Shown here: one piece after another, positions 23,379-38,100 of the stretch
How positions within the stretch are numbered: the stretch's first letter is position 1
Layout: each line of letters opens with the position of its first letter
Origin: Lates calcarifer
Lineage: Eukaryota > Chordata > Actinopteri > Centropomidae
Assembly: GCF_001640805.2 (NCBI RefSeq)
Contig: NC_066835.1
Span: 1,729,269 to 1,793,268 of the forward strand
Direction: 5' to 3'
Length of the DNA: 64,000 nucleotides
The notes under the pieces: model-generated
Database searches by the model: none
Told to the model about the DNA's origin: nothing
What the model saw: the letters and a program-made list of their open reading frames with translations, nothing else
Made by a program: the position numbers and the translations under genes

Positions 23379-26300
23379 ATGTCCAACGGCGCAGCAGGAA
23401 GCGGGGGTCTGTCTTGGATGGTAAGTTAGTTTAATATACAACTTGCTTACAAACTTATACTTTAACAATACAAATGGTGCTTCTAGTGTATCTAAAAGTG
23501 TTATGTTCGCTTTAGCTCAGTGCACCGGGTACACGCTACAAGCTTTAGCTAGCATTTAAATTTCGTACCAAGTGTCTTTTCTCCTGTCCACTGATAAGCT
23601 TTCTTGAGACCAGCCCGCTGCGGTCTCCATTTAAATTCTGGCTGGGTTACAAAGGCCGTTGCCTTGATGCGGGACCCCTGAAGACAACAGCTGAAAAACA
23701 CAGTCTACCATAGCATTTTCGTCTCAGGATAAAACAGATTTCGACGCACGTAACGTACCTGCAACTCCAAGGGGTTGTAGTTTACATCAAAATAAAGTTG
23801 GGTATGAACTAAGTAATCAAACATTCATAGAAAGAAGAACCCTATGCCCTAACTTACCAACACTTATTTTCTTTTACACCACAAATACATTCATTGCAGC
23901 AAGTTTCATCTCAGTGAACCCACTATCTTGTTGAACTAGTTTTTCATTGTTCACGGTGATTCCTAAAAATACCGTGTTGACTGCCAGAAACAGTGAGGGT
24001 GAACTCCTTGTTAAAACGCGATGTCTAAGTTAGTAATTCACAAGTTAACTACTAGTTTAACTGAACTTGCTTAACTAACCAGAAAGAATGAATTTTCAGC
24101 GGCGCATGGGCAGGCACTTGGTAGTATCCAGTATGTTGACCGAGAGCCCCCCAATTCCTGTTTTCAGACACAGGTTCACACGGAGACAATTTCTGAGACA
24201 GATCATTTTCACTTTCAGTTCTGGTTTAGGGCTGCAGTTAAGTTCATTGCAGTGAGGATATGGCTTTGAATACCAGATTTTATGCATTTTTTTGTAATCT
24301 GTTTGATTACAATTTCCTTACCAGCACTTTTATGAACATGGGCAGTAAAAATACAGAGGCTTAAGTATGATTTTAATAGCTATAGTTTAATTGCCTTTTA
24401 AATTTGGTACCATAACAGTACAGTAGTTGTGAGACTCACAGGTTATATTTTGTAAACTTATGTGTAGTGTTGGAAGACTACATTTAAACAGGGCTTTTTA
24501 ATCCTGTTTTTATTTGTCTTTGTGTACTGTTAATTTTATATCATGTCTTGAAGGCTTTTTTTACCTCATGTAAAACTTCGTAGCCTGATGTATAATTTTT
24601 GCTTTGTGAGATGATGCAGTATCATGCTGCAAGTTATAAGAATTGAAGATGGGTAAACTGGTGCCGTAAAGAAAAACACATGGTGAGCCACAATACTCTG
24701 ATAAAGGACAATCGATTGGTATTTATGTGCTCAAAGTGTGTTATAAAAACATTCCCTACACCATTACACCACCACCAGCCTGGACTGTTGATATAAGACC
24801 AGATTGGAGCCATGGATTCATGCTGTTTTGTGTCATGGGATAGCAAAGGTTTGGAAAGATTGAAAAATTTGTGAATGAAGGAAATTTTATTTGATTTGGG
24901 TGAAAAGGAAAAAAAAAGTGGCAGTTTAGGCACTTCTGCATCCCACAACATGTTTGTTGAAACATCTCCAGCTGACTTGAAGTCCTATGTTTTAGTATAC
25001 AGTGGCTTCACAAATTCAGACACATTCACTTTTTGTGCACTCAGTTGTGTTGTAAATTTGATTTTAAATCGATGAAATTGTGAATGAAATCAGGCAATGC
25101 TCAGTAACCAAACGCTTTGATGTGGCATTCCAAATTGTTGTAAGGGGCATCCTCTTTTTCTTTAATTATTGTTGAAATATGTCCATAACTTGATTTGTTC
25201 AAAAAAAAAAAAAAAAATTTCAAAGGTCTTAAAGATCTTCAGAGGTCCTTTCAAAGATGGGAGAACCTTCAGGAGGATGACCAGCTCAGCAGCACTCAGG
25301 TTATAGTAGCTACACTTGAATGAAAAACAAGCAAGTTTGCCAAATGGTACTTGGAGGACTCTGAGAGCACGAGGAAAAAGATTTCCTTCCCTGATGAGAT
25401 AAAAATTGAACCCTTTGGGCACAACTCCATAATACCATACCTGCAGTGAAGCATGGTGGTGGCAGCATCATGCTATGGGGGTGCTTCTCAGTGACAGGAA
25501 GATTGATCAGAATTGAGGGAAGGATGGATGCAACCAAACACAGAGAAGTACTTCAGGAAATTCTGCTCCAGAGTGCATGCTATCTGAGAATGAGTTGATG
25601 ATTCACCGCTCAGCACGACAGTGACTCAAGCATACAGCCACAGCAACACTGCCCAAATCCAGGTGTGCAAAGTTTGTAGAGACTCAAAGCTGTAATTACT
25701 GCATGAAGAATGAAGAATCTGAATACTTCTAAAAATACATCATTTTGTCATCATGGGTTATCAAGTGTAGATTGATGGGGATCTAGTATTTAATCTACAA
25801 CACAAAGTGTACAAAAGCCGAAGGAGTCTAATATACTTTCTGAAGCTACTGTCTTCACACTTTTTATTTATTTGATTCACATTAACAAGGGTATTTTTTT
25901 GAGAAGAATGAGGTAGATGGCTCATTTTTTACTCTAGTTCATGTTTAACTTTTTTCTTTTGTATGAAATGTTAAATTCAACTCACAAGTATACCTATTAT
26001 TAATAGGGGTTCTCATTAATCAACTGAAAAAAGCTTAAAGCTCACTCCTGCCTTCCATTTATAGTATAATGGCCAGTATTTTGCTTTTGTGAACGATCTG
26101 TCACTAAGCTCACAAAGTCAGAGAGAGGACCAGGCCTTTCTCTGTATGGTGGTTAGCACTGATAATCTGATGTCTTTTCTCGCAGGGCCTGGGGCTTAAA
26201 CAGAGTCATACATCTACTAATAACAAAAACTATTCTGTCAAACAGGAGGCTGCGAATGGCAGAGGTGATACTGGCAAGATGGAGGGGGCCAAGAAAGACA

Positions 26301-29089
26301 AGGCAGGCTCCAAGCTGTCTGTGGAGCGAGTGTATCAAAAGAAGACACAACTAGAGCACATTCTTCTCCGTCCAGACACATACATTGGCACAGTGGAGCC
26401 CATCACCCAGGTGAATCCTTAGCAAATGGCTTTCCATTGTTGACTTGAGGTGTAGACTGACAAGGGCCTCTCAGACATACATTTTAATTCATAAACATTG
26501 CTAAATTTAGGAGCACCTTTGGGTATTTCTTTGTCAAAGTGGCCCTGGCAGTCTGCCTGCTGAGAACGCAGTATCATTTTGTAACATTTTCTGTACAACC
26601 CAGGTGTGATAAAAGTAGTAGCATTAAGATGGTCAATGCTTTAGCTATTCCTGCTGGGAGACACTTTGTTGGCACCAACAGGGTGTCACTGAAACAGATA
26701 AATGCAGTTCAAAGATGTAGTGTTAACACATTAAAATTACATTTAAGTCATAACTCATGATTGCATAAAACATGTTACATTTCCAGTTACAGGCTAAATG
26801 ACAGACTAATTTAAATCCAAACTAGGGAGAACAAAAGTGTTTTACTAGACCAGGTGTAGAGCATTGCTTCACAGAAAATGGACTGGGCTGACATGACTTT
26901 TATGTCATCTTATACTGTTACACAAGTTCTTACTTGACCTTTGTCTTTAAAAAACTTCAGTTTACTTCTCTATATATATTCATTGTCCAATAATGTTTCC
27001 TCTATATCAATTCTTTATTCAAAAATAGTGTTGTATCCAACCCAATTCCCCAACCACTAGAGTTGGTGACGTTAACTGTACAGGAATTATAGTAGTTAGT
27101 TTCAGTTATAAGCTTTAGTGTTCCATTATGGGTTATGTATTGATTAGAGGGTATTGAAGTTTATATATAATAAAAAACAATGAAAAACAACAAAATAGTT
27201 TAAAGCTGAATTTGTCAATTTATTGATTACTCAGTTGGCAGCAGCTGAATTTTATGTTTACAATGGTTTGCTGCATTCTGTTTTTATTTTTGCCTTTCAG
27301 CAAATGTGGGTTTTTGATGAAGATATAGGCATGAACCAGAGGGAAATCACCTATGTTCCTGGACTATACAAAATCTTTGATGAAATTCTTGGTAAGGAAA
27401 TGCACACTGTTCATCATCCTTTGACACTCTAATCTGCGCAGTTAATAAAAAGGTTCATCTGTCATTTGAGATTGTCCATCTGTAACTGGAATATTGAAGT
27501 CTATAAAAATGTCAGCTTCATTCACCGCATCGCAGTCTCTTGCTGGCTCTGCTCAACAGCACTGATCTAGGACTATGTGTGGAGATTAGATTCCCTCTGT
27601 GAGCTTGTCTATGTGCGCACTGTTTGCAGCCTGGATAGAGATATCTGTGAAAAATCTGACTGAAAAGTAATTTCAGTGTTTGTGGCAGCTCATGGTCAGA
27701 GCAGCAGCTTTATTAATTTTCCCTGATAAACTGCAAGCATGCTCAGTCAGCTTTCCCTTCATAAATAAAGGTTAACAAAGCAGTTGTAGTCTTTATGTTA
27801 CACATGAGTTTAAGTGACTCAGTAAAATGTAGGAGTAACACTGTGCTTGATTCCTCTGTTTGTGAGATACGATAGTGTAGTTCTTAAATCATGGTTCTCA
27901 CCAGATGAAAGTGTTGTTGACATCTGCTTTCATATCTGCACACTTGGCCCTCTCAGTCTGTGTTTTTGTCTGATTAATGACACAATTCCACTGTGTGAGT
28001 ATTATCACTGTGTTCATGTAATTATACAAGAGGCACAGGGCTATAGTTACTTTTAGGGCAGAATCACTCTCAGCGAAAATACAAGTCACAGCATCCTTGA
28101 GCTTGTGTGAAATTATAATTAGTTTGTTTGTAGTTTTCTTGTGTGTTATTACTTCTGTAATACTGGAAAGCAGCAGATTCTCACACTGGAAAAACTGGAA
28201 TCAGTGCATTTTGCTTAATGAGTGACTTAAATTACTAATTGATAGTCAAAACAGAAAATATTTATATATGTATTTATATAGTTTGCTTGACAGATTAATT
28301 GGGTCTATTTTGAAAGAAAAAATACTTTGATACAGTAATGAAAATCTTGGTGTGGTGGTCAAATCAGCCATACTAACTCACATATTAAGTAAAAAATATA
28401 ATTACAATGATTTCAAGATTGCGGATTACAAGACAAGAAGTTGTGTAGTGTGAACAGAACGGCGGTCTGACAACTTTGAAAGTCATGTACTGTGTAAATG
28501 GCATACATGGATTTGAAACAGTAGTGCTTTATTCAACATCATAATACTGAAATGAGATTCTTTATTTAAACAATTCATGAGTGAAATAATTCTTTTTTAT
28601 TTTGGTATAGTTCTAAAATGATTTGCCAATTTATGAATTATCAATGTACAGACACATAATCAACATTTTTAGTAAATAATTAATTTTGTAAGGCATTTGC
28701 AAGTAGAAATTCCTTGTATTGGCTGGAACCAGCTTCTTCTGCTTTGCTGTCTCTCTGTTTTATATCATAATAAACTGAATGTTTTTGAATTTTGGGGTTG
28801 GGGTCTGAAGTTCACGTTCAATTGAACAACATTCCTACACTTAACAATTGATCAACTGATTAACTGATGATTAGAATAATCATTAGTACTAGCTCTCGTT
28901 CATTTTTGTTTTCTGAAAGTTTAGAATAGTTTGAATGCTTATGTATAACTATTTTGCTGGGTTTTTTTTTTGCCTTGCCAGTCAATGCAGCAGACAACAA
29001 ACAACGGGACAAGAACATGACTGCCATTAAGATCACAATCGATCCGTGAGTGCCGATTATAGCTCTTGTTTTAATGTGTTTGTGTGTAC

Positions 29090-29156
<67 letters not shown>

Positions 29157-32100
29157 TTATAAATATACACACACACATATATAAAATAAAATAAGGAGTT
29201 AAGAAGTTGGTTAATTCCCCAGATTTGCTTAAATTTTATTGCTGATCATGATGATGAATGATATGTTATTTTGATTTGTCCATTTCTAGGCCCCACACAG
29301 TGAATATACAGGGGTTTCCAATAGCCACTGGATAATGTAACAATCTGTGGCTACTTTTAAGAAAAGTTTTTTTCAGTCTTACTTTCCCAGTGGCCTCTTA
29401 TCGGCTGTATTGTACTACTGTACTGTAGTGAGTCAGTTCTTCTCTCACTCTCATTCCTCACCCTTATTCTCTCTGTGACAGCAGAACATGTTACACGAAT
29501 CTTCAGAAAGTCCTGCAGGTTAAACTGGACTAACCAAACACTTTTAAGGCTGATTAACTCTGAAAGACTCACAATAGCTTGCAAATGCTTGTTAACAACA
29601 TAATAAGGCTACAAACAACCTAGAATAAAACACTCTGTAAAAGACCGTAGTTACACTGGTATTCACTCTATTCAGAAAGTACATCTGCTATAATGCATGA
29701 ACACACAATTGTCTCTTATTTAAATGAAATACAACTCCCTTTATTGAACCTAAGTTTAAGGGGAAAAAAAAGTCAAATATTAGAGTCAATACGATATCCT
29801 TTCAAGAGTTTTTTTTCTTGTTCATTTGGTTCAGGCACTGCACAAAAATGCTTCTTATAATGGAAGGGGATACCTTGATTTGTAGATTGTCTGTGTCAAG
29901 GTTCTATTATATATCCTCTGTAACTCATTCATTTCCCTCTACCCTGCCTCCTCCAGTGAGTCCAACACTATTTCCATATGGAACAATGGTAAGGGAATAC
30001 CTGTGGTGGAGCATAAGGATGAAAAGATGTATGTCCCTGCCCTCATTTTTGGCCACCTGCTCACCTCAAGCAACTATGATGATGAAGAGAAAAAGGTCAC
30101 AGGTGAGAGAAGCCATCTTAACATCTTTTTTTAGTGGGGGCTAAAATCAGTTCAGAAAGGTGAATGTTAACCTCTCCAATGCTAACTGTTTATTTGGCAG
30201 GTGGAAGAAATGGGTACGGTGCTAAACTCTGCAACATATTCAGTACCAAATTCACAGTGGAAACAGCTTGCAAAGAATACAGACACAGCTTCAAACAGGT
30301 GAGGATGACTCTTCTATTGAAGCCTCCACAGAGGGCCATCTGTGTTGTTGAGTTTAATAGAGTGGCATCAGCAAACAAATGACACCATGGTCAATTGTGT
30401 ATATTAAGTATTGATTTAGATGAAGACTGAGATACCAGTGCCACTTGATCTTTAAGTGAAGTTGCTGCTGTTTTATAGAGTTTTGACATCTGGTCATATC
30501 TGAGGTAAGGTTGTATATATTCTCACCATTTGTAGCTGCACCCTTGAGGGTTGTATGAACACAACTGTTCAGTCACAGGGTGTTACATTTCACAGTTGTC
30601 GGGACTAAATGCACTGGTGGCAGTAAGGGTATTCAGAGTTCAAGACAACCAGGTCTAAACACTGCATAAAACATCATTTATTCAATCCAAGTGAGAGAAG
30701 ACAATAATCTAGAGGTTGATGTGAAGATTTTTGTTTGTGTGTGATACAGTGTGTTTCACTCTCTACAGACATGGCAGAACAACATGACCAAGACTTCTGA
30801 CCCCAAGATCAAGTTCTTTGATGGGGATGATTTCACCTGTGTGACATTCCAGCCAGACCTGGCCAAGTTCAAGATGGAGAAACTGGACAAGGATATTGTA
30901 GCTCTTCTTACCCGCAGAGCATATGATGTAGCAGGCTCTTGCAGAGGAGTTAAAGTCACTCTGAATGGGAAAAAATTACCTGTAAGTTGCAGTTTTGGGG
31001 TTACTTTGTGTTTCTGCCAATTAAATTGTGACTTCAAATTAGGATATCTACTCTCCTATGTTCAGTGTATAGGTTTGAACTACACAGCAACTTTTTTGCA
31101 GTTTTTGGAGAGTTAGATGGTTTTATGTAGTTGAATATTACTTACTTAACCTATCCTGAACCTCTCCTGCCAAAAGGTTAATGGATTCCGCAGCTACGTG
31201 GATCTCTATGTGAAGGACAAACTGGATGAGACGGGCGTGGCCCTGAAGGTGGTGAATGAAACTGTGAATGATCGGTGGGAAGTTTGCCTCACCATGAGTG
31301 AGAAAGGATTTCAACAGATCAGCTTTGTTAACAGCATTGCCACTACCAAGGTATCTGAAAATCACCAGTGATACTGTACGTGAACACACTAGAAATGGAC
31401 ATTGATATAGACATAGAAGCAGAGAGTAAATACATGTTTTTAAGCATGAGGATTTATATGTTTTAGGGTGGCAGACACATTGACTATGTGGTGGACCAAA
31501 TTGTGGCCAAGCTTATTGAAGTGGTGAAGAAGAAGAATAAGGCAGGAGTGTCAGTTAAACCCTTCCAGGTGACTTAACATCTCATTTGTTTCTAAATTGA
31601 AGTGAATGTAATGCATATGCGTGTTGAAAACTGATTGACGTTCTCCTCACTTGTCCTTCAGGTGAAGAACCACATCTGGGTGTTTGTGAATGCACTGATT
31701 GAGAATCCCAGCTTTGACTCCCAGACAAAGGAGAATATGACACTCCAGACCAAAAGCTTTGGGTCCAAGTGCCCTCTGTCTGAAAAGTTTATCAGGGCTG
31801 TAAGGACACCTCTCACTTGCTTCAACTCCTTTTTGGTTTCTTACTTCAAAAAACTGGGTATCTGTCATTAAAGGATTTTGTCTTATTTGTCACCCACAGG
31901 CAACTAATTGCGGGATTGTGGAGAGTATACTCAACTGGGTGAAGTTCAAAGCTCAGACACAGCTGAATAAAAAGTGCTCCTCTGTGAAGCACAGCAAAAT
32001 CAAAGGCATCCCCAAACTAGACGATGCCAATGATGCTGGTGAGTAAACAGTGTGATTATTTATTAATGTGTAGAACTCCAAATGTTCACCACCAGTGGGT

Positions 32101-35100
32101 TTGCTGTGGTTGTTGCCTCTTAATCCTAAATCACAAATGATTGTGTGCAGCACTGAAAGTTGTAGTAATAGAGTGCTGTGAACAAGTAACAACATGCTGG
32201 TTTTACCATGTGAGCCACTGTAGTAATCAGTGTTCTTTACGTAGCCTTTATTAGTGACCCCTGTAGGCCTTTTTCAAGGGTGAGAAAGGACTTTTATTTG
32301 AGACCATTTTTTGAATACCAGCTTCGGTTTGAGTACTTACTGTAATTTTGGAAAATAGCCATTCAGATAGCTGTTACATTGACTCAGAGCAATAACTCCT
32401 TTGAGACTATACAATGATAAACACTGATAAATTACTAATCTTTTCCACATTTGTGTCCTAGGTGGCAAACACTCCTCTGAATGCACACTCATTCTCACTG
32501 AGGGAGACTCAGCCAAGTCTCTAGCTGTCTCTGGACTGGGAGTCATTGGACGCGATCGTTATGGAGTGTTCCCACTGAGAGGAAAGATCCTAAATGTGCG
32601 AGAGGCAACACACAAGCAGGTATGAGACTAGATATTGGGGAAGTTTCTCACACAAAAAATCTGAACAGTGTTACTGACTCTCAAACATGTAGATGGTAGA
32701 CAGAATAACAGAAACACTATACAACTAAACTGAATGACTCAGTGAAGTAACTCAGTCATCAATACAGACACTGTTGCAAAGGTGAGTTGTGGGTGTGGAT
32801 TTTTTAAAGATGGGATGTTAACCTGGCAGAGAAGGTCTGACAAAAGATGCTGTCTAGTTATTATGGGAAGAGTAGAATCCAGAGTTGTTTGGAATCTAGA
32901 AGTCAGGATATTTTGACCTTTTCGCCTTCAATGTTGACCTTTCTTTTATTAATGGGTTTCTTGCAAGTCTGCCATCTTCATGGAAGTGCAGTATAAGATA
33001 GATAAGATATAAGAAGCAGTATAAGCACTGGCTACTGTACTATACACCATACAAGTTGTACCTGAGTGACCATATCTTAACACAGAGTATATGCTGTCAG
33101 CTTGTCAAAGAGGATTGATATTGCTTCTGTGAAAGAAGGAGTGGAAGGAAAATAAAATGTGGTCCCTAAGCATTACATTGTGGTAGATGCGGTGTTGCAA
33201 TATTAGTTGCACATCCTAGGTTATTACATCTTGATTCTTAAATGTTAGTGTTATGTGAGGCATGCACACCTAAAGAAATGTTTGCACTTTTTTTCAAGCC
33301 AATAGTTTTTGCTCACTATTTTCATTCCCCCTGTGTATACTGACCATTAAGAGATAGCTTTCTAATGTGCTTCAGTGTAAGTGACTCCAGACGAAGTCTG
33401 AAGTCATTCTGGGTATAATGCATTCAGACTGATCTGGTATTAATGTGAGACTTCAGTAATCTAGTCTAATCTATCTAGCAAGTGAATATATTTCAAAGAT
33501 CCATTCTTTGTCAAGGACACTGTCCGAGGAAACAAAAACAGTGATTTTTGTACTACAAAGACTGTAACTGTGGAAGACAACCGCTCCATTTGATTAACTT
33601 GAATTGCTGAAGCCTCACGTAAACTTCAGATAAAGTTTGGAATATATTGCTTATTGTATTTCTTACCCCTTTTATCGGGGAGGTCATGAAACCTAGGGTA
33701 AAGTTGTTCCTCTATAAGTCTCTGTTTACTAGATAAAAATACTGTTAAATAGTACCTGAAATCACACAGCTCAACAAGCAAAGCAAACAAGATAGACAGC
33801 ATTTTAAGGTGGTCTGGAGGTGTTCAGGCTCTGTTCCCAATTTGGCCCTTGATATCAGTATACTGTTAGATCACACCATGGCTCCTTTAGGGTTGCTAAA
33901 ATGTTGTATATTTCTTACCAGCTGCATGTTTACTTCAGCTCTTTGCTATTTCCTGCTAAAGAGATTGTGTACAATTAGTGTGTATCAGTTTGTTTGCTGG
34001 AGGTATTTGCCATGGTTTATACAGTTGTATGCAAAATTTGTACTGCTTGCACCAACATAATCTACACGGAGGAAGTATCAGTAGGAAATTTAACCTGCCT
34101 CCTCATCTTAAAAGTCAGTGTCTGAATTATGCATCGTAACAGCTGCAAAAGTGAGAGTCATTTTGGGAATGGTTGCTGTGGACAGATGAAGTCAAAATTG
34201 AGCTCCTGAAGAGGAAGAGGGAGTAACATTTGATGAAAAGAACTCCCTACAATCTGTTAAGCGTGACATTGGAAATATCCTGCATTTAAGTTGTTTGACA
34301 GCTGGTGGCGCATTGCACAGATACAGGGAGGAATGGACTCTGGCTGCGTGATAACAAATTCATGCAAAGGCCATTCAGTCAAACAAGACAGTGGAACCAA
34401 AAAGAGGCTGGCCTCTACAACAGGACAGTAGACCTTAATGTCCACCATGAACTACTTCAAGAAACCATAACCTGAAGCTTTTAGAATGGCCCTCACAGTC
34501 CGCTGAATGGACCGTAATTGAAAATCAATGATTAGATCTTAAACATTCTGTATGTGTTAGACAACCTAAGAAATATCTCACAACTTGAAGTGATCTGTTA
34601 GGAAGAATGGGTGAAATTGCTGAATCAAATAGACCCATTGCTGGCTACAAAAAGTGTTTGAAAGCTATAAGTTCCAAAAGGAGGGTTACTAAGTGCTGAC
34701 TTAGTAGAATGCCAACTTTTTGCACATGCTGCAATTGTTAGTTAATTTTTAAAAAAAATTAAGTCCATGAAATAAAAAGTAAGAGCTTTAACATTTGATG
34801 AAAAACAAATTTAAGTGTCGTATTTGCTTCTTTTCACAAATTTTCAAAAATGGACAGAATGTGGAATTTGCCCAAAAATGTGCTTATGGCCGTATGAGCT
34901 GATGTAAAAATTGTTGCTTAATTGAGCTTTATTAAGTACCATCTGTCATCTAAAATTACCCACTGTGTCAACAGATCATGGAAAATGCTGAGATCAACAA
35001 TATCATCAAAATCGTTGGGCTCCAATACAAGAAGAGCTATGATGACCCTGAGTCACTAAGGAGCCTGCGCTATGGCAAGATCATGATCATGACTGATCAG

Positions 35101-38100
35101 GTAACCTGCCTCATAGACACATTCCCACAGCCTTGGTATAAGTAATGCAGTCAGCTTGTTGAATTGTTCTAAAATGTTTGTTTTGTCTCAGGATCAAGAT
35201 GGTTCCCATATCAAAGGTCTGCTCATCAACTTCTTTCATCACAACTGGCCCTCCCTGCTGAAACACACATTCCTAGAGGAGTTTATCACACCCATTGTCA
35301 AGGTTGGAGAGAGACACAAACATACTAAACATTATAGACGCATATAAACATTACATAAACATTTCTAAGATGCAAAATGTGCAGGTGATATTCACTAATT
35401 TGACACAGATTATTCAGTGCATCTTGTTGGCACAAAACTGTCCACAGTTGTCAAATATGCAGATGAAGCAACTTGCAGTTATAAGAGGTGATAGAGGGAC
35501 TATTTTGCCCTGTACTGCTCTTTTTAAGTTAGTGTGCATCACAGATTAATTTGCATAAAATATAAATATTTGGTTGACTGGGTGAAAACACAAATGTACT
35601 GTAAATCTGGACCTCAGCTGGGTTAATTTGTTGTCTGCAGGTGACCAAGAGCAAGCAGGAACTGGCTTTCTACAGCATTCCAGAGTTTGATGAGTGGAAG
35701 AAACAGACAGATAACTATAAAACCTGGCATATAAAGTACTACAAAGGTTTGCTACTCAAGTTTTACTTTTATATACTTATATACTTTGTAAATTACATAG
35801 TTATTTCAAGCTTCCTCCTGTAGTTATTTGATAGTAATTTCATTTTATAAATGTTAAATTTATTTTCAGGTTTGGGTACAAGTACAAGCAAAGAGGCAAA
35901 GGAATACTTTGCTGACATGGAGAGGCATCGCATCACATTCAGATACGGTGGTGTAGAGGACGATGCTGCAATCACTCTGGTTAGTTTAATGTTACAGTTT
36001 CGTTACATTCTTTACCTGAGCATAATTGTGAAAAAAATATTATCCGATAAAGTACATAGAAGTCAGACACAACTATTAAATACTGCATCAAAAGTAAAAA
36101 AAAAAAAAAATAGTAGAACTGAATCAGCCTCTCTTTGGCATTACCAGTCTCTTACAGGTTTAAGGTGTTTTGTTTTTCTGCTTATGACGTATGTTGGCTG
36201 TTACCTTACTTTAAAAAAAATCAAAAGACTATCATTGAACGGAAAAATGTTCATTCTCAAATGTTAAATGTACTGTACTTAAATAAAGTGCTGTATAGAA
36301 TTGTCAAAATTGTCTTTTAAATCAGAAAGTAAAAAGTAAAGACGTGTATCTCAGCATACAGTGGATACTTCTATCCTCTGTTCTTTGGACACAATGTAGT
36401 CTGTACCAAAAAATACACAGGTTAAAAATCCAGCCCACAGTATGCTTTAAATGGAAGCTGATCCTCAGTATTGTGGTTGTTTTGTTTCAGGCCTTCAGTA
36501 AGAAAAAGACAGATGACAGGAAGGAGTGGCTGACTAACTTCATGGAAGACAGACGTCAGAGGAGGATGCATGGCCTGCCAGAGGTTTGTGGCTTTGCTTA
36601 AAGTTCTGTAAGGCTGTGATAAGAGGACAAAAGGTCTGTGTATGAAGATACTTTTTGGTGTGTGTGAGCTTTCACTGTAGGATTTCTTTGGACCACGCTT
36701 CACAAACTGTGACAGTATTTCATTATTACTATGGTTTTCCTCTGATATGTTTTAAGTGGAGAGACCAATCATTGTTGATTAGTTGACAGTTTGTAAAACT
36801 TGGTATGCTTTTTCCCCTTTCAAAAAGTAATGTAAAACCACATTGATGAAACATTATACAACAGATTGAAGTACATGTATTAATTTGTATTTTACTTGGT
36901 TTTCAGCAATACCTATATGGAACTCAGGCCAGACACCTCTCCTACAATGACTTCATCAACAAAGAGTTGATTTTGTTCTCCAACTCTGACAACGAGAGAT
37001 CCATTCCATCTTTGGTTGATGGTTTGTATTCACACTCCATCTGTGAATTGCTTTCTGTTTTTCTGTGGGGATATTCCTTTCTTAAGCCACGATGAAAGAA
37101 TCATCAACAGCCCCCTTACTTACTACACCATCAGTTCTGATTTTACAAAAGAGGTGATGTGTGTGTTGTTTCCAGGCTTGAAGCCAGGTCAGAGGAAGGT
37201 GCTGTTCACCTGCTTGAAGAGGAATGACAAGAGGGAAGTGAAGGTAGCACAGCTGGCCGGTTCAGTGGCAGAGATGTCTGCCTACCATCATGGAGAGGTA
37301 TGGTCAACTCAGTGTCCTCTAGACATGAGACACATTTTATTGAGAGTCATCATTACTAGTAGGGAAGATGAATAGTTTGCAGACTAGCTTGAGATTTCCA
37401 TTCAGTGTTTTGTCCAGTTTGAAATCATGCATCTTTAAGTGAATTAACTTTTGCTATTGTCTTTGTCTGTCACCTATGACAACACTGTTAGATGTATAAA
37501 AGGAAGTTTAGAGTAGGCATATATATATATATTAAAATGCGATTGTGCATTTATTCATTTCATATTCTCAGATTTGAATCGGCCGGTCAGAAAAATGACT
37601 GAATGTTACAGTTTTTTCTTTTACCTTTTGTGAGCTAGCTTGATGTATGTATTGCATTGACTCTGCATTCTATTCACTGTTACTAATCACCCACTTTTTA
37701 TTTGTCCATTTAGCAAGCTCTCATGATGACCATAGTGAATTTGGCCCAGAACTTTGTGGGCAGTAACAACGTGAACATCCTGCAGCCTCTTGGTCAGTTT
37801 GGTACTCGTATCAATGGAGGCAAAGATGCTGCCAGCCCCAGATATATTTTTACCATGCTCAGGTAAAGCAATGACAAATATAACAGTTGGATACTTTTAT
37901 TAATGCCAAGTTCTGTTTATGTTATGAAGTATAGCTTAGCTTCTACAGTAACTGACTGGAGCTAAGATGAAGGACTTCTCTGCTCAGTAGTGTTTCAGTA
38001 TTGCAGAATGTTCCACAGAATGTGCTTATTCGAAATTTGAAAACTGAATATTGGAAGTGGGTAGTCTTGTAATTGTGTCGTGTCTCTTCCCACAGTCCTC

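Larger units (their letters stand above)
26186..32038 (+). other. TOP2B: TOP2B ATPase and transducer exons (2-11)
   Basis: Exons 2-11 encode the N-terminal extension, the GHKL ATP-binding fold and the transducer. [20 protein letters not shown] begins the conserved core at residue 58, and [12 protein letters not shown] and [12 protein letters not shown] line the nucleotide site. QTKENMTLQ holds the lysine that contacts the ATP gamma-phosphate. The poorly conserved residues 1-57 depend on which exon 2 acceptor is used. Confidence 0.9.
32462..35302 (+). other. TOP2B: TOP2B TOPRIM exons (12-14)
   Basis: Exon 12 carries [14 protein letters not shown] with the metal-ligand Glu491. Exons 13 and 14 together carry [16 protein letters not shown] with Asp571, Asp573 and Asp575. 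These numbers equal human beta 477, 557, 559 and 561 plus 14, which supports the exon joins. The 2.36-kb intron 12 splits the domain and holds a Tc1-like relic. Confidence 0.92.

Noticed and set aside
25200..25217. Poly-A run as the tail of a processed retrocopy
   Set aside because: It lies inside the Tc1-like relic and no spliced gene sequence precedes it.
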